Source of the DNA: Levilactobacillus acidifarinae DSM 19394 = JCM 15949
GTDB lineage: Bacteria > Bacillota > Bacilli > Lactobacillales > Lactobacillaceae
Direction: 5' to 3'
DNA length: 64,000 nt
NCBI RefSeq assembly: GCF_001434835.1
Contig: NZ_AZDV01000026.1
Location: forward strand, 462,073 to 526,072
The position numbers were made by a program, and so were the translations under genes. Below are positions 8,016 through 16,150 of this stretch, in pieces. How positions within the stretch are numbered: position 1 is the first letter of the stretch; each line of letters begins with the position of its first letter. Below the pieces are notes generated by a model. It saw only the letters and a program-made list of their open reading frames with translations, was not told where the DNA came from and searched no databases.

Positions 8016-9140
8016 CTATTCTAAGAAGTCCTTTAATTGCTTACTCCGAGAAGGATGACGCAACTTCCGGAGGGCCTTGGCTTCAATCTGCCGAATCCGT
8101 TCCCGGGTAACCCCGAAGACCTTACCGACTTCTTCCAAAGTCCGCGTCCGGCCATCGTCTAACCCAAACCGTAACCGCAGAACGTTTTCTTCCCGGTCGG
8201 TCAAGGTATCCAGCACACTTTCGAGCTGTTCTTTGAGCAGTTCGTAAGCCGCGTGATCGGCGGGACTCGTCGCATCCTGGTCTTCAATAAAGTCGCCCAG
8301 GTGAGAGTCGTCTTCTTCCCCAATTGGGGTTTCCAACGAAACGGGTTCTTGCGCAATCTTTAAGATCTCGCGGACCTTTTCGGTCGGCATGTCCATCTCG
8401 GCCCCAATTTCTTCAGGGGTTGGTTCCCGCCCTAAGTCTTGGAGCAGTTGCCGTTGGATCCGAATCAACTTGTTAATGGTTTCAACCATGTGAACTGGGA
8501 TCCGAATGGTCCGGGCTTGGTCCGCAATCGCTCGCGTAATCGCCTGACGAATCCACCAAGTTGCGTACGTGGAGAACTTGAACCCTTTACGGTAGTCGAA
8601 CTTTTCGACGGCCTTCATGAGGCCCATGTTCCCTTCTTGAATCAGGTCCAGGAATTGCATCCCCCGGCCCACGTAACGCTTAGCGATGGAAACCACCAAC
8701 CGCAAGTTGGCTTCGGCTAATTCTTGCTTAGCCGCTTCGTCGCCCTTTTCGATCCGGAGAGCTAAGGCAACTTCTTGGTCCGCCGTTAACAGGCTGACCC
8801 GCCCAATTTCCTTCAGATACATCCGCACGGGATCGTTGATTTTAACCCCGGTAGTGGTGGAAGCTTCCTTTAATTCTTTCTTTGAAACCGCCTTTTGAGC
8901 TTTAACGGCCCGTGGGTCTGGTTCACCCTTTGCGTCGACCACGCTAATCCCGGCATCGGAAATCGTCTCTAATAACTTATCCATCTGCTTGGCATCCAGC
9001 GAGTAAGGTGAAGCCACCTTATCAGTGAGTTCATCGTACGTCATGTGGCCGGCTTTTTTGGTGTTCTTAATTAATGCCCGCACCGTTTTGTTGTATGCCT
9101 TTTGATCAAACATTGGTTGATCCGTGGTCTTTTTTGCCAT
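8016..9140 (-). CDS. rpoD: RNA polymerase primary sigma factor (SigA/RpoD)
   Basis: The housekeeping sigma factor directs core RNA polymerase to -35/-10 promoters. The 374-residue protein has sigma region 1.2 ([13 protein letters not shown]), region 2 (the [20 protein letters not shown] and [22 protein letters not shown] segments, core and -10 binding), region 3 and the region 4 helix-turn-helix [27 protein letters not shown]. The start at 9140 ([11 protein letters not shown]) has a GGGGG-rich ribosome site. An upstream extension to 9233 is open but overlaps dnaG and lacks conservation. It follows dnaG by 16 bp in the classic macromolecular-synthesis order, without rpsU. Confidence 0.97.
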   Translation of the reverse strand: MAKKTTDQPMFDQKAYNKTVRALIKNTKKAGHMTYDELTDKVASPYSLDAKQMDKLLETISDAGISVVDAKGEPDPRAVKAQKAVSKKELKEASTTTGVKINDPVRMYLKEIGRVSLLTADQEVALALRIEKGDEAAKQELAEANLRLVVSIAKRYVGRGMQFLDLIQEGNMGLMKAVEKFDYRKGFKFSTYATWWIRQAITRAIADQARTIRIPVHMVETINKLIRIQRQLLQDLGREPTPEEIGAEMDMPTEKVREILKIAQEPVSLETPIGEEDDSHLGDFIEDQDATSPADHAAYELLKEQLESVLDTLTDREENVLRLRFGLDDGRTRTLEEVGKVFGVTRERIRQIEAKALRKLRHPSRSKQLKDFLE

Positions 9141-9156
9141 TAAAATACCCCCTAGA

Positions 9157-11001
9157 CTAAACTTGTTTGTTTGCCTGTCGTTGTTGCTCCAACTGCACAA
9201 TCTCGATGACGAGTTGGCGCTGTTGGGCCGCATCGCCCAGTCGCGATGCCTCCGTTAACGCGCGCTTCTTAGTTCGAAGCTGCGCGTCTAACGGGGCTTC
9301 ATCCATGATGACCTTCAGATAGTCGTCAATTTCTCGCGGGGTGACCGCCGCCAGAGAAATGGTTGACTCCAATTCAATCACGAGTTGCTGGAGTCGTTCC
9401 TCCTGGATAAAATCGGTGAACTGAGCACTTTGGTACGCTTGGTGTGTTTGAAAATAACCCTGGGCCAGGGTATAAATCACTTGATAATCATCGTGCACGA
9501 AACAAAAATCGGGAACTTGACTGACTTTGGCCCAGACGTTGCGGTCGTGTAACAACCAGTACAACAGTTGTCGCTCCGCACGTTCTAAGCGTGTCAAGGG
9601 CCGCCGTTGTTGGTGCACGATTTCAGCGGGTGCCGTCATGGGTGCCGGTTGCGGCGCGGCAACGTGCTGCCGTTCCTGTTGGGCTGCCGTGCTTTGCCGC
9701 ACCTGCTTTAATTGTGCGACCAACGCCGCCTTATCCAGTTGAAATTCACTGGCTAACTGGTTGAGATACAGGTCTAACGCGACCGGTTCGGTCACCTGGG
9801 CCAACAACGGCATGACGTCGTTCAGGTAGGCTAACCGCTCACTGTCGGTGTCTAAGGCCCGCTCCCGCCGCAAATAGCGCAACTGGAACCGAATGGGCGT
9901 TTCCTTTGCGCTTTGCATCACCTGCTGGAACGCTTCGTCGCCGTGAGCGCGCCGATACTCGTCCGGATCTTGGCCCTCCGGTAACTGGATCACGCTCACT
10001 TGCAAATGACTATGCTGCTGTAACAGGCCGATTGCCCGTTGCGTCGCTCGTTGTCCCGGCGTATCCCCGTCGTAACAGACGTTGATCTTATCCGTGGTAC
10101 GCTCGATGGCGTAGATCTGCTCGGTGGTCAAACTAGTGCCCATCGAGGCAATCCCGTTAAGGACCCCCGCTTGGGCCGCCGAAATCACGTCCATATACCC
10201 TTCAAATAACGTGACTTCTCCCGCTTGGCGAATGGCCGGTCGGGCTAAATCAAAGTTGAAGAGTAAGCGACTCTTGGTAAACAGGGCCGTTTCGGGACTA
10301 TTGAGGTACTTCGGTTGGTCCTCAGTCTTTTGCAACACCCGCCCAGAAAAGGCCGCTACGTGACCGCTCGCATTGCGCAGCGGAAACATGACCCGCTCGG
10401 TAAAGCGGTCCCGCAGTTCCCCCTGCGTATTTTCAATGAACAGACCACTCTGCCGTAATAGCTGGTAATCCGCCTGCCGTTGCTCGAAAAACGGTTTAAG
10501 TAACCGCTGCCCCGGTGCAAAGCCCAACTGATACTGCTCAATCGTCGCATCGGTCAGTCCCCGCTGATGCAGGTAGTCTAAGGCCGGTTGGCCCATTTCC
10601 GTGTTCACCAGAATGTGGTGGTACAGCTTGGCCGCCTGTTCGTGCAGCTCAATCAGTTGCCCGGTCTTGGAATCCACGGCCGGCGCGTTGGCCTCTTCGC
10701 GGTACTCGGTATCGAGATCCACGTGACTGAAATCGGCGACCTTGACTACGGCTTCACGAAAGCTGACGTGCTCGAGCTCCATCAAAAACTTAAAGACGTT
10801 GCCACCCCGGCCACAACTGAAGCAGTGAAAAATCTGCTTATCTTCCGATACGGAAAACGACGGGGTCCGTTCCTCGTGAAAGGGACACAAGCCAAAGAGG
10901 TTTTTTCCGGACTTCTTTAGCTGAACATACTGACCAACCACATCGGCAATGTTGGTTGCTGTGCGGACGGTTTCAATCACGTCTTCCGGAATCTTCGCCA
11001 T
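9157..11001 (-). CDS. dnaG: DNA primase DnaG
   Basis: DnaG makes the RNA primers for lagging-strand synthesis with the replicative helicase. Visible parts are the N-terminal zinc ribbon [11 protein letters not shown]...[16 protein letters not shown] (ligands near residues 40-64), then the TOPRIM core with [13 protein letters not shown] (catalytic Glu near 268) and [13 protein letters not shown] (DxD near 310-312). A C-terminal helicase-interaction domain starts around residue 450. The 614-residue length is normal. The gene is co-transcribed with rpoD. Its leader from the promoter at 11114-11142 carries a terminator-like hairpin. Confidence 0.96.
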   Translation of the reverse strand: MAKIPEDVIETVRTATNIADVVGQYVQLKKSGKNLFGLCPFHEERTPSFSVSEDKQIFHCFSCGRGGNVFKFLMELEHVSFREAVVKVADFSHVDLDTEYREEANAPAVDSKTGQLIELHEQAAKLYHHILVNTEMGQPALDYLHQRGLTDATIEQYQLGFAPGQRLLKPFFEQRQADYQLLRQSGLFIENTQGELRDRFTERVMFPLRNASGHVAAFSGRVLQKTEDQPKYLNSPETALFTKSRLLFNFDLARPAIRQAGEVTLFEGYMDVISAAQAGVLNGIASMGTSLTTEQIYAIERTTDKINVCYDGDTPGQRATQRAIGLLQQHSHLQVSVIQLPEGQDPDEYRRAHGDEAFQQVMQSAKETPIRFQLRYLRRERALDTDSERLAYLNDVMPLLAQVTEPVALDLYLNQLASEFQLDKAALVAQLKQVRQSTAAQQERQHVAAPQPAPMTAPAEIVHQQRRPLTRLERAERQLLYWLLHDRNVWAKVSQVPDFCFVHDDYQVIYTLAQGYFQTHQAYQSAQFTDFIQEERLQQLVIELESTISLAAVTPREIDDYLKVIMDEAPLDAQLRTKKRALTEASRLGDAAQQRQLVIEIVQLEQQRQANKQV

Positions 11002-11042
11002 CGTTAGCCCCCTTCCGCGTTAAGTCCCGCACCCTAGCCTTG

Positions 11043-11080
11043 AAAAGTCGCACCCCGGTAACCCGAAAAGTGCGACTCTT
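11043..11080 (-). promoter_or_regulatory. Terminator-like hairpin in the dnaG-rpoD leader
   Basis: In the ~100-nt leader the minus strand shows AAGAGTCGCAC pairing over 11 bp (one G-U) with GTGCGACTTTT, closing in four Us. No gene ends between the promoter and dnaG, so this is a candidate attenuator rather than an operon end. Confidence 0.5.
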
Positions 11081-11113
11081 TGATTGGAATTCGTGCGTAG
11101 AAATACATAATAT

Positions 11114-11142
11114 ATAATACCACGAAGCCGAAAATCGTCCAA
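11114..11142 (-). promoter_or_regulatory. Promoter of dnaG-rpoD
   Basis: On the minus strand TTGGAC (11142-11137), a 17-bp spacer and TATTAT (11119-11114) match sigma-A. The predicted start lies about 105 nt before the dnaG ATG. Confidence 0.7.
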
Positions 11143-11240
11143 GCAAAACGCTTAACTTTTCACTCGGTTCCTGTTAAATTGATAGATTAATCATTATAGT
11201 CGCTCGCTGGCTAAATACAATTAACTTGCTCTCTAAATTC

Positions 11241-11282
11241 AAAAAACTGAGGCGAGTGCGCCGTGTGGGCACTCGCCTCAGC
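11241..11282 (-). terminator. Strong terminator of pepI
   Basis: The minus strand shows GCTGAGGCGAGTGC pairing with GCACTCGCCTCAG, followed by TTTTTT. It begins a few bases after the pepI stop. Confidence 0.85.
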
Positions 11283-11288
11283 CTTTTT

Positions 11289-12167
11289 CTAATCGTTAGC
11301 CGTTAACCAGTGATCTAAGACCCGCATGAATTCGTCATGCTGGTCCAGTAAGGCCAGGTGCCGACTGTTGGCAAACAGATGCCACTTGGCCCCCGGAATG
11401 TGATCGTAAACGGATTTAGCAATCAATGGGGTGCAAAGATCGTCGGTTCCGTTGGTCACCAGCACTGGAACATGAATTTTATGCAGCTGGTCGGTCAGTT
11501 CAAAATCACTGATGGTCCCGTTTTCGGTAAACTCGTTCGGGCCCTCGGCAATGCGGCTCGCCCGTTGACCGTTTGTCGGCCGCCGGAGGGGTTCCGGTGA
11601 ATTTTCGTCCGGATCATCCCAGCAGTAGCGCTCCATGTACCGATCATTGGCCGCTAAATACTTAGGACCGTCAAAGTGACCGGTCCGTTCCGCTTCGGCA
11701 ATGGCTTCGCGGTCTTCGTAGCTCAGATAAGAAATGAGACGGTGCTGTTCTTGGGTCCACAGCTTAATGGAAGCCGGTGAGCCATCGATCATCACGCTCT
11801 TGACCCCCGCCTGACTGTAATTCGTCAGGTACAGCATTTCCAGCATCCCACCCCAGGACTGGCCCAACATGTGGACCTGGTCTAGGTGCAGGTATTGCCG
11901 CAGCGCCACTAATTCTTCGGCCCAGGTTTCCTTAACGTAGACGCCCTCGTCTTCTGGTAACGAGGACTTGCCGCAACCGACTTGGTCGTACATAATCAAT
12001 TGGCGACCGGTGTTGGCGTAATCGTCTAGCAGTTCGAAGTAGTTATGGGACGACCCCGGTCCGCCGTGCAACAGTAATAACGGGGCCTTATCGGGATTTG
12101 GCTCCCCCACGATGCGATAATACGTTTTAAATCCGTGAAACGGCATGTAACCTTCTTGAATCTTCAT
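11289..12167 (-). CDS. pepI: Proline iminopeptidase (alpha/beta hydrolase, S33)
   Basis: PepI removes N-terminal proline from peptides in the cytoplasm, important for casein-derived Pro-rich peptides in lactobacilli. The 292-residue protein has the oxyanion motif LLLLHGGPGSS near residue 30, the nucleophile elbow LGQSWGGML (Ser near 104), a cap domain, and the late Asp (TNGTDDLCTP) and His (SRHLALLD) of the triad. The length equals lactobacillar PepI proteins. AGGGGAAG precedes the ATG. It is monocistronic, with its own strong terminator. Confidence 0.9.
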   Translation of the reverse strand: MKIQEGYMPFHGFKTYYRIVGEPNPDKAPLLLLHGGPGSSHNYFELLDDYANTGRQLIMYDQVGCGKSSLPEDEGVYVKETWAEELVALRQYLHLDQVHMLGQSWGGMLEMLYLTNYSQAGVKSVMIDGSPASIKLWTQEQHRLISYLSYEDREAIAEAERTGHFDGPKYLAANDRYMERYCWDDPDENSPEPLRRPTNGQRASRIAEGPNEFTENGTISDFELTDQLHKIHVPVLVTNGTDDLCTPLIAKSVYDHIPGAKWHLFANSRHLALLDQHDEFMRVLDHWLTAND

Positions 12168-12184
12168 CTGATGGCTTCCCCTCT

Positions 12185-12204
12185 AAATAAATTCTCATTT
12201 ATTT
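12185..12204. repeat. AT-rich perfect inverted repeat in the pepI leader
   Basis: AAATAAAT-TCTC-ATTTATTT is a perfect 8-bp inverted repeat with a 4-base gap, 18-37 nt upstream of the pepI start. It may be an operator or only an AT-rich hairpin. Confidence 0.4.
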
Positions 12205-12282
12205 TTAATCATTTCATAATTCACCGATAATTTCAAGTCTTGGTGATTAATCAACGGGACAGTCTCGCCAAAATTCCTCAAG

Positions 12283-12408
12283 CTATCGGTGACGCCACCA
12301 CCAGTAGCCCATCCCCAGACCAACAATTAACAGCAGTACTTGTAATCCCCAGCGCAACCCCCACAGTAGAAGCATCACGCGTAAGAGGGACGTCAGCGTT
12401 GGGCTCAT
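12283..12408 (-). CDS. 41-residue Trp-rich membrane peptide, ATGA-coupled to the SRPBCC gene
   Basis: This short frame is intact and coupled: its ATG (12408-12406) overlaps the TGA stop of the SRPBCC gene (12407-12405) as ATGA. The peptide starts MSPTLTSLLRVMLLLWGLRW, has one membrane-spanning stretch (about residues 8-35, Leu/Val/Gly-rich) and ends GYWWWRHR with a positively charged tail. No family is recognised. It could be a membrane partner of the SRPBCC protein, a toxin-like peptide, or a signal precursor for the nearby Rgg-like regulator; the last idea is inference from the tryptophan cluster and location. No terminator with a U run follows. Confidence 0.6.
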   Translation of the reverse strand: MSPTLTSLLRVMLLLWGLRWGLQVLLLIVGLGMGYWWWRHR

Positions 12409-12824
12409 TGAACCGTTTTGGTCAACAACGCCGCTAAACGTTGCAGATTTGCCTGAAAAGCGGGTTTAGCGTTGACCGCCAACAGCGTTAAAGGTAACGT
12501 CCTGCCGACCGGCCTCGTTAGCATCAAATCTTCGGTCACCCGTGTTTGGCCTCCCTGTGGGGTTAAGTCGAACCGTAGCAGATAAGTCAAGCGACCCTCG
12601 GTACTGTGATACACGACCTGTCGCGTCGTAGCGGTTACGGTCAGGATCTCGTAACGGTTCAAGGCAGGGGCCGAACGTGTAATCACCCACCCGTTGGGGC
12701 GCACCGTCAGGGTCCCAATCCCCGGATTCCATTGCGACAGTCGTTCGGGCGTGAGTAATAGCTGATGCACCTGCGTTACTGTCGCGGGCACCATGATTGT
12801 AAGACGGAATAAATGGGTTGTCAT
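12405..12824 (-). CDS. SRPBCC (START-like) family protein
   Basis: The 139-residue protein resembles polyketide-cyclase/START-like ligand-binding folds. The N-terminal strand-helix region (MVPATVTQVHQLLLTPERLSQWNPG) is typical, with the SQWNPG loop near residue 35. A beta-rich middle and a long C-terminal helix (PAFQANLQRLAALL) follow. The ligand is unknown. The start at 12824 has AAAGGAGG 9 nt upstream. It follows the Rgg-like gene by 59 bp and couples to the small membrane peptide, so the three probably form one unit. Confidence 0.72.
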   Translation of the reverse strand: MTTHLFRLTIMVPATVTQVHQLLLTPERLSQWNPGIGTLTVRPNGWVITRSAPALNRYEILTVTATTRQVVYHSTEGRLTYLLRFDLTPQGGQTRVTEDLMLTRPVGRTLPLTLLAVNAKPAFQANLQRLAALLTKTVQ

Positions 12825-12883
12825 TGAAACTAACCTCCTTTAATGATGCCCCCACTCTACGCGTCACGCCGCGTCACTTAAAA

Positions 12884-13714
12884 TCAGAATTCTGATAATC
12901 CGGTCGACCGATAGACTTTTTCGTGAAACAGGTCGGTCAAAAATTGGGACTTTTGCCAAGCATCTCGTTGACCGGCCGGATCAGACTGACGGGCCGCTAA
13001 TTGCGCCAATAAGTAGTAATCATTAGCCAATAAATAGTGCGTATCGTGCTGGGTCGCAAAGGCAATGCCACGTTGAAGCCAGTGTGTCGCCGTAGCGGGC
13101 TGGTCACAAGTCATCAGTGCCGCCAGGTAAAACACAATGTTTAAGTTCTTTTCGTAAGCGGCACGTTCGATTCCCGTGGTCGCCTGCATCAACGCCCGTT
13201 TGGCGGCTTGCGGACGGCCCTGACGCTGAGTCACCACGGCAAATGCCGCCCAACTCAACCGCGTCATCGTCGTTAAGGGTTGGCACCGACGCCCCAAATT
13301 AACCGCTAACCTGAGATGATCCCCGGCCGCCGTCAACGAGGGATCCACCTGAAACTCCGCCACGCCCAGGTAATAATAGTAGGCTTGGGTCTGCGCGGCA
13401 GTGAGCACTTGCGCCACGGTTGCGGGTGCGAGTAAATCGGCCCTCAGCGCCGCGTATTCGTGACGGTTACACAATTGTTCCAAGTGCCGGTTAACCGCCG
13501 CCGTCGGACTCGCCGTGACTCCCTGAGCCAAGCTCACCTGGTCCAGCGAAATCGCCAACCGGCGGCACAGGGCCATAAATAGTTGAGCATTGGGCCGGTA
13601 GCGGTCGTGTTCGATGGCCGATAACAACGACTGGGAACATAGCCCCGTAGCGACCCGTTGTTGGGTCCAGCCGCGTTGCTGCCGCACCTTTTTTAGCGTT
13701 TCTCCTAGTGACAT
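12884..13714 (-). CDS. Rgg-like helix-turn-helix/TPR transcriptional regulator
   Basis: The 276-residue protein opens with an XRE-type helix-turn-helix: LGETLKKVRQQRGWTQQRV, then the recognition segment CSQSLLSAIEHDRYRP, in the arrangement of Rgg/PlcR regulators. The rest is all-helical with TPR-like repeats (about residues 75-270), where family members bind short peptide pheromones. I choose the ATG at 13714, 9 nt after AGGAG; the ATG three codons earlier abuts that site. Neighbours downstream are the SRPBCC gene and the Trp-rich peptide. Whether it senses a peptide is not shown by the sequence. Confidence 0.75.
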   Translation of the reverse strand: MSLGETLKKVRQQRGWTQQRVATGLCSQSLLSAIEHDRYRPNAQLFMALCRRLAISLDQVSLAQGVTASPTAAVNRHLEQLCNRHEYAALRADLLAPATVAQVLTAAQTQAYYYYLGVAEFQVDPSLTAAGDHLRLAVNLGRRCQPLTTMTRLSWAAFAVVTQRQGRPQAAKRALMQATTGIERAAYEKNLNIVFYLAALMTCDQPATATHWLQRGIAFATQHDTHYLLANDYYLLAQLAARQSDPAGQRDAWQKSQFLTDLFHEKVYRSTGLSEF

Positions 13715-13777
13715 CCGCCTCATCTCCTAAGGCCCACTCTATCAAAATAACGCCAGGTTCCGCGACTCTTATCCAAC

Positions 13778-13810
13778 TAAAAGGGCATCCGGCTAAACGA
13801 TCCGGGTGCC
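13778..13810 (-). terminator. Terminator of the orphan dltD
   Basis: The minus strand pairs GGCACCCGG with CCGGATGCC and continues CTTTTAG, just after the stop at 13818. Confidence 0.6.
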
Positions 13811-13817
13811 TCATTAA

Positions 13818-15104
13818 TTAATGTTGCGTTGCGTATTGGGTTAAGCGATTAGGTGATAGCTGTTGCCACGTCTTCGTGTAGAATTGATCGTTTAACTGGT
13901 AGTGCGGGCGGGCTTGCGGCTGGGTCAAAAACGGTTTAACCCGTTGATCCATGGCCAACCACCCCCGCCAACCTAAATGAATCGTGTCGGCCATGAAGTA
14001 CGGCACGTTGCCTTGACGACTCAGGTCACAAACGTGGGTGAACCCCTGGGATTGCAGCTGGTAACGAAGCTTGCGGTCAAACTGCCTAAGCATCGTCGTT
14101 GAGAGTCCCGTGTAACGGGCCCACTTGGCATTAACCGGGGGAATCACAAATAAGACGTTGGTGTGTAGTCGGGCAAATTGATCTAAGACTAACTGAAAAT
14201 CCGCAAACTCGGGCGAGCGTGTGTAGTCCAACGTCCGCTGAAAGCCCCGCAGTTTACCCTGCTGAACCGGCTTCTTCAGGCCCTGATTATAGAATTGATT
14301 TCGAATTCCAAACCGATTATTGTTGGTCTGTTCGCGCCCCAAACGCACGCTCAACCGATCCAAGGCCTGATACGACTCGTGACGGGGCAATAACGCGGCC
14401 TGCTGAGCCACGTGTGCCGAATTGAGCGACGGCAGGTTGACGCTTGAGAAGAACTGGTCTTCGCGAGTCAGTAGTTGCCGTTTAAGTTTTAAATAAAATA
14501 ATTGATGCGCCGTCAGCGCGTGACCGGTCGCCGTCCGGTGGAGTGCCGCTTTTAACAGCTGGTCCGATTTGGCGCCCGGTAAGTGTAACAACCGTTGAGC
14601 GGCGTAGCGGTCCATGGCACTGTGCCGGTCCTTTAACAACCACTCAACGGTCTGTAGTTGGGAGTAGTAGAAGGCAAAGGCGTCCGGCCGCATCCCGTCC
14701 TTGACGAACCATTGCGGCGAGATCACGAAGACTGCCCGCCCATTTTTCAGGGTGCCCTGCAGATTTTGCATGACCAGAAACTGGGTCAACGATTGGGTGC
14801 CCCGGGCGCCCAACAGAAAGGGCCGGTAAGACCGCCGATACTTCTGGGCCAAGACCGCCGGGTGGGTCGGTTCAAACCGCGACCATTCGGACGACCCCAT
14901 AAAGGGCACGTAGTTTTCCCGAAAGGCGGCCTGCTTGATGTGTTCTCCCTTTAAAACGTTGGCGGATAGCGATACCGCCGCCCGTTTTTCGGTTCCCACC
15001 CCCACGTGTTTGAGGCCAAAGTTTCCCGGTGAAAATAACACGATCAACACCAGAATTCCCGCTAATAAGACGGGGCCCAGGGCTTGTAGCAAGCGCTTAC
15101 CCAT
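13818..15104 (-). CDS. Orphan DltD paralog (D-alanyl-LTA biosynthesis family)
   Basis: DltD proteins are membrane-anchored extracytoplasmic SGNH-like enzymes acting in teichoic-acid D-alanylation. This 428-residue copy is about 60% identical by eye to the DltD of the dlt operon at 50986-52275 and collinear with it throughout. The N-terminal membrane anchor (about 8-27), the FMGSSEWSRF nucleophile motif near residue 70 and the DTIHLGWRGW Asp/His motif near 375 are all intact. It stands alone with its own terminator, without dltABC. GGGAGG lies 9 nt before the ATG. It may modify another polymer or work under other conditions; that is inference. Confidence 0.85.
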   Translation of the reverse strand: MGKRLLQALGPVLLAGILVLIVLFSPGNFGLKHVGVGTEKRAAVSLSANVLKGEHIKQAAFRENYVPFMGSSEWSRFEPTHPAVLAQKYRRSYRPFLLGARGTQSLTQFLVMQNLQGTLKNGRAVFVISPQWFVKDGMRPDAFAFYYSQLQTVEWLLKDRHSAMDRYAAQRLLHLPGAKSDQLLKAALHRTATGHALTAHQLFYLKLKRQLLTREDQFFSSVNLPSLNSAHVAQQAALLPRHESYQALDRLSVRLGREQTNNNRFGIRNQFYNQGLKKPVQQGKLRGFQRTLDYTRSPEFADFQLVLDQFARLHTNVLFVIPPVNAKWARYTGLSTTMLRQFDRKLRYQLQSQGFTHVCDLSRQGNVPYFMADTIHLGWRGWLAMDQRVKPFLTQPQARPHYQLNDQFYTKTWQQLSPNRLTQYATQH

Positions 15105-15232
15105 TAGTCTTGGCCTCCCAGTAGTTCATTAATTCCATGCCTTGTTGTTTATTCAAATGACTGACTCCCCTCATACCCAGGTCCCCGGTTCCCCTCATCT
15201 CGCGGTTATCGGCCCTAGGCGAATTTCCTTTC

Positions 15233-15281
15233 TAAGGTTAGCATGGTCATCTGGGTTTGCAAAGTCGCCTACCTAACCTTA
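15233..15281. repeat. 9-bp inverted repeat in the divergent dltD-paralog/secreted-gene region
   Basis: TAAGGTTAG (15233-15241) and CTAACCTTA (15273-15281) are perfect inverted copies 31 bp apart. On the minus strand one arm overlaps a possible extended -10 (TGCTAACCT) 17 bp from TTTGCA, a candidate promoter for the orphan dltD. A looping operator is possible. Apart from this repeat and the promoter at 15346-15365 the 320-bp gap shows nothing firm. Confidence 0.4.
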
Positions 15282-15345
15282 AAGTTTTTTTCAATTTTGG
15301 TTCGGTGCTAACTGACCAATTGCGTAAATTAGTACCTGTCTAATA

Positions 15346-15365
15346 ACCAGGAGGCCTGGTATACT
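15346..15365 (+). promoter_or_regulatory. Extended -10 promoter with embedded palindrome, secreted-protein gene
   Basis: TGG-TATACT (15357-15365) is an extended -10; no good -35 is present. The palindrome ACCAGG-AGG-CCTGGT (15346-15360) ends on the first base of the -10, so a repressor could cover the promoter. Confidence 0.55.
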
Positions 15366-15425
15366 TAACGAGGTCCAAATTCTGACGACCGAAAAAGCTG
15401 CTAATTCTACGGGGAGTTTAATAAC

Positions 15426-15896
15426 ATGAAATTAATCAACGGACTGGGGTTAACCCTCCTACTCGGTACTGCCGTATGGACGGGGACCACGATACAAGCC
15501 AACGCCAAGACTCTGACCTGGCATTCGGGGACGCCAAAGAGCCTACGCAAGACCTGGTACCACAACGGGACTGGCGACAACCAGGCCTACATCACTTATT
15601 CGGCGACTAAAAGTACGGGGAATTTACTACAGGCCACTAACGCTAAAAATACCTACGCCAAGCTACCAGGGTACGGCTTGAAAAAGTTAAAGTACCAAAC
15701 CTTAGGGCATCACGTCTACCGGTTAAGTGGCATCCAATATTCGCCTAAGGGATCTACGGTCCAGTTCGACGGTCAACGAATGACCTACCAAGTCAAGGTC
15801 GTCTCTAAGCACCAGTTACACTTCTACAAGGGTTATGCCAAATACGTGACTAAACCCGCGTTCAAAGTCGTGGCCTTCAATCAACTGACCCATTAA
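15426..15896 (+). CDS. Secreted protein of unknown function
   Basis: The 156-residue product has a clear Sec signal peptide: MKLINGLGLTLLLG, hydrophobic core to about residue 19, cleavage probably after ANA near residue 27. The mature ~129 residues are Tyr/Lys/Thr-rich and basic with no cysteine and no recognised domain; such small beta-rich secreted proteins are common in lactobacilli. ACGGGGAG precedes the ATG. It has its own promoter and terminator, and is divergent from the orphan dltD. No function is proposed. Confidence 0.75.
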   Translation: MKLINGLGLTLLLGTAVWTGTTIQANAKTLTWHSGTPKSLRKTWYHNGTGDNQAYITYSATKSTGNLLQATNAKNTYAKLPGYGLKKLKYQTLGHHVYRLSGIQYSPKGSTVQFDGQRMTYQVKVVSKHQLHFYKGYAKYVTKPAFKVVAFNQLTH

Positions 15897-15901
15897 ATTC
15901 G

Positions 15902-15931
15902 GAGCGCTCACCCTTGTGGTGGGCGCTTTTT
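15902..15931 (+). terminator. Terminator of the secreted-protein gene
   Basis: GAGCGCTCACC pairs with GGTGGGCGCTTTTT, with a U tract, directly after the stop. Confidence 0.75.
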
Positions 15932-16099
15932 GGCGGGGTTGTCCTTGAGCCACGGCGTGATATTAGCATTTTAGTTAAAGTATTTTATTTAATGATTAAT
16001 AATTTAATCATTCCGGTAGCGACCACATGACTTACGAACCATCAACCGGCCTCATTTGAGTTCTCGTGACGCAGTTGTGACACCTACCGCTTTTTCGGG

Positions 16100-16137
16100 T
16101 ATACTAACCTTAAAACGTCACAGGTAACACCTGTGAC
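16100..16137 (+). promoter_or_regulatory. TetR-gene promoter and 21-bp perfect operator
   Basis: A -10 TATACT lies at 16100-16105 with a weak TTGTGA -35 at 16075. Just downstream, GTCACAGGT-AAC-ACCTGTGAC (16117-16137) is a perfect 9-bp inverted repeat, ending 13 bp before the regulator ATG. This is the classic place for TetR autorepression. Confidence 0.75.
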
Positions 16138-16150
16138 AGGAGGCCTCCGC

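Noticed and set aside
12466-12867. 133-residue minus-strand ORF over the SRPBCC gene
   Set aside because: Out-of-frame shadow; the SRPBCC frame has the ribosome site, fold pattern and coupled downstream gene.
15097-15156. 19-residue frame (TTG start) just upstream of and overlapping the orphan dltD on the minus strand
   Set aside because: It has a GGGGAG site 8 nt upstream, but dltD has its own good ribosome site and the peptide has no hydrophobic or DltX-like pattern; too little support.
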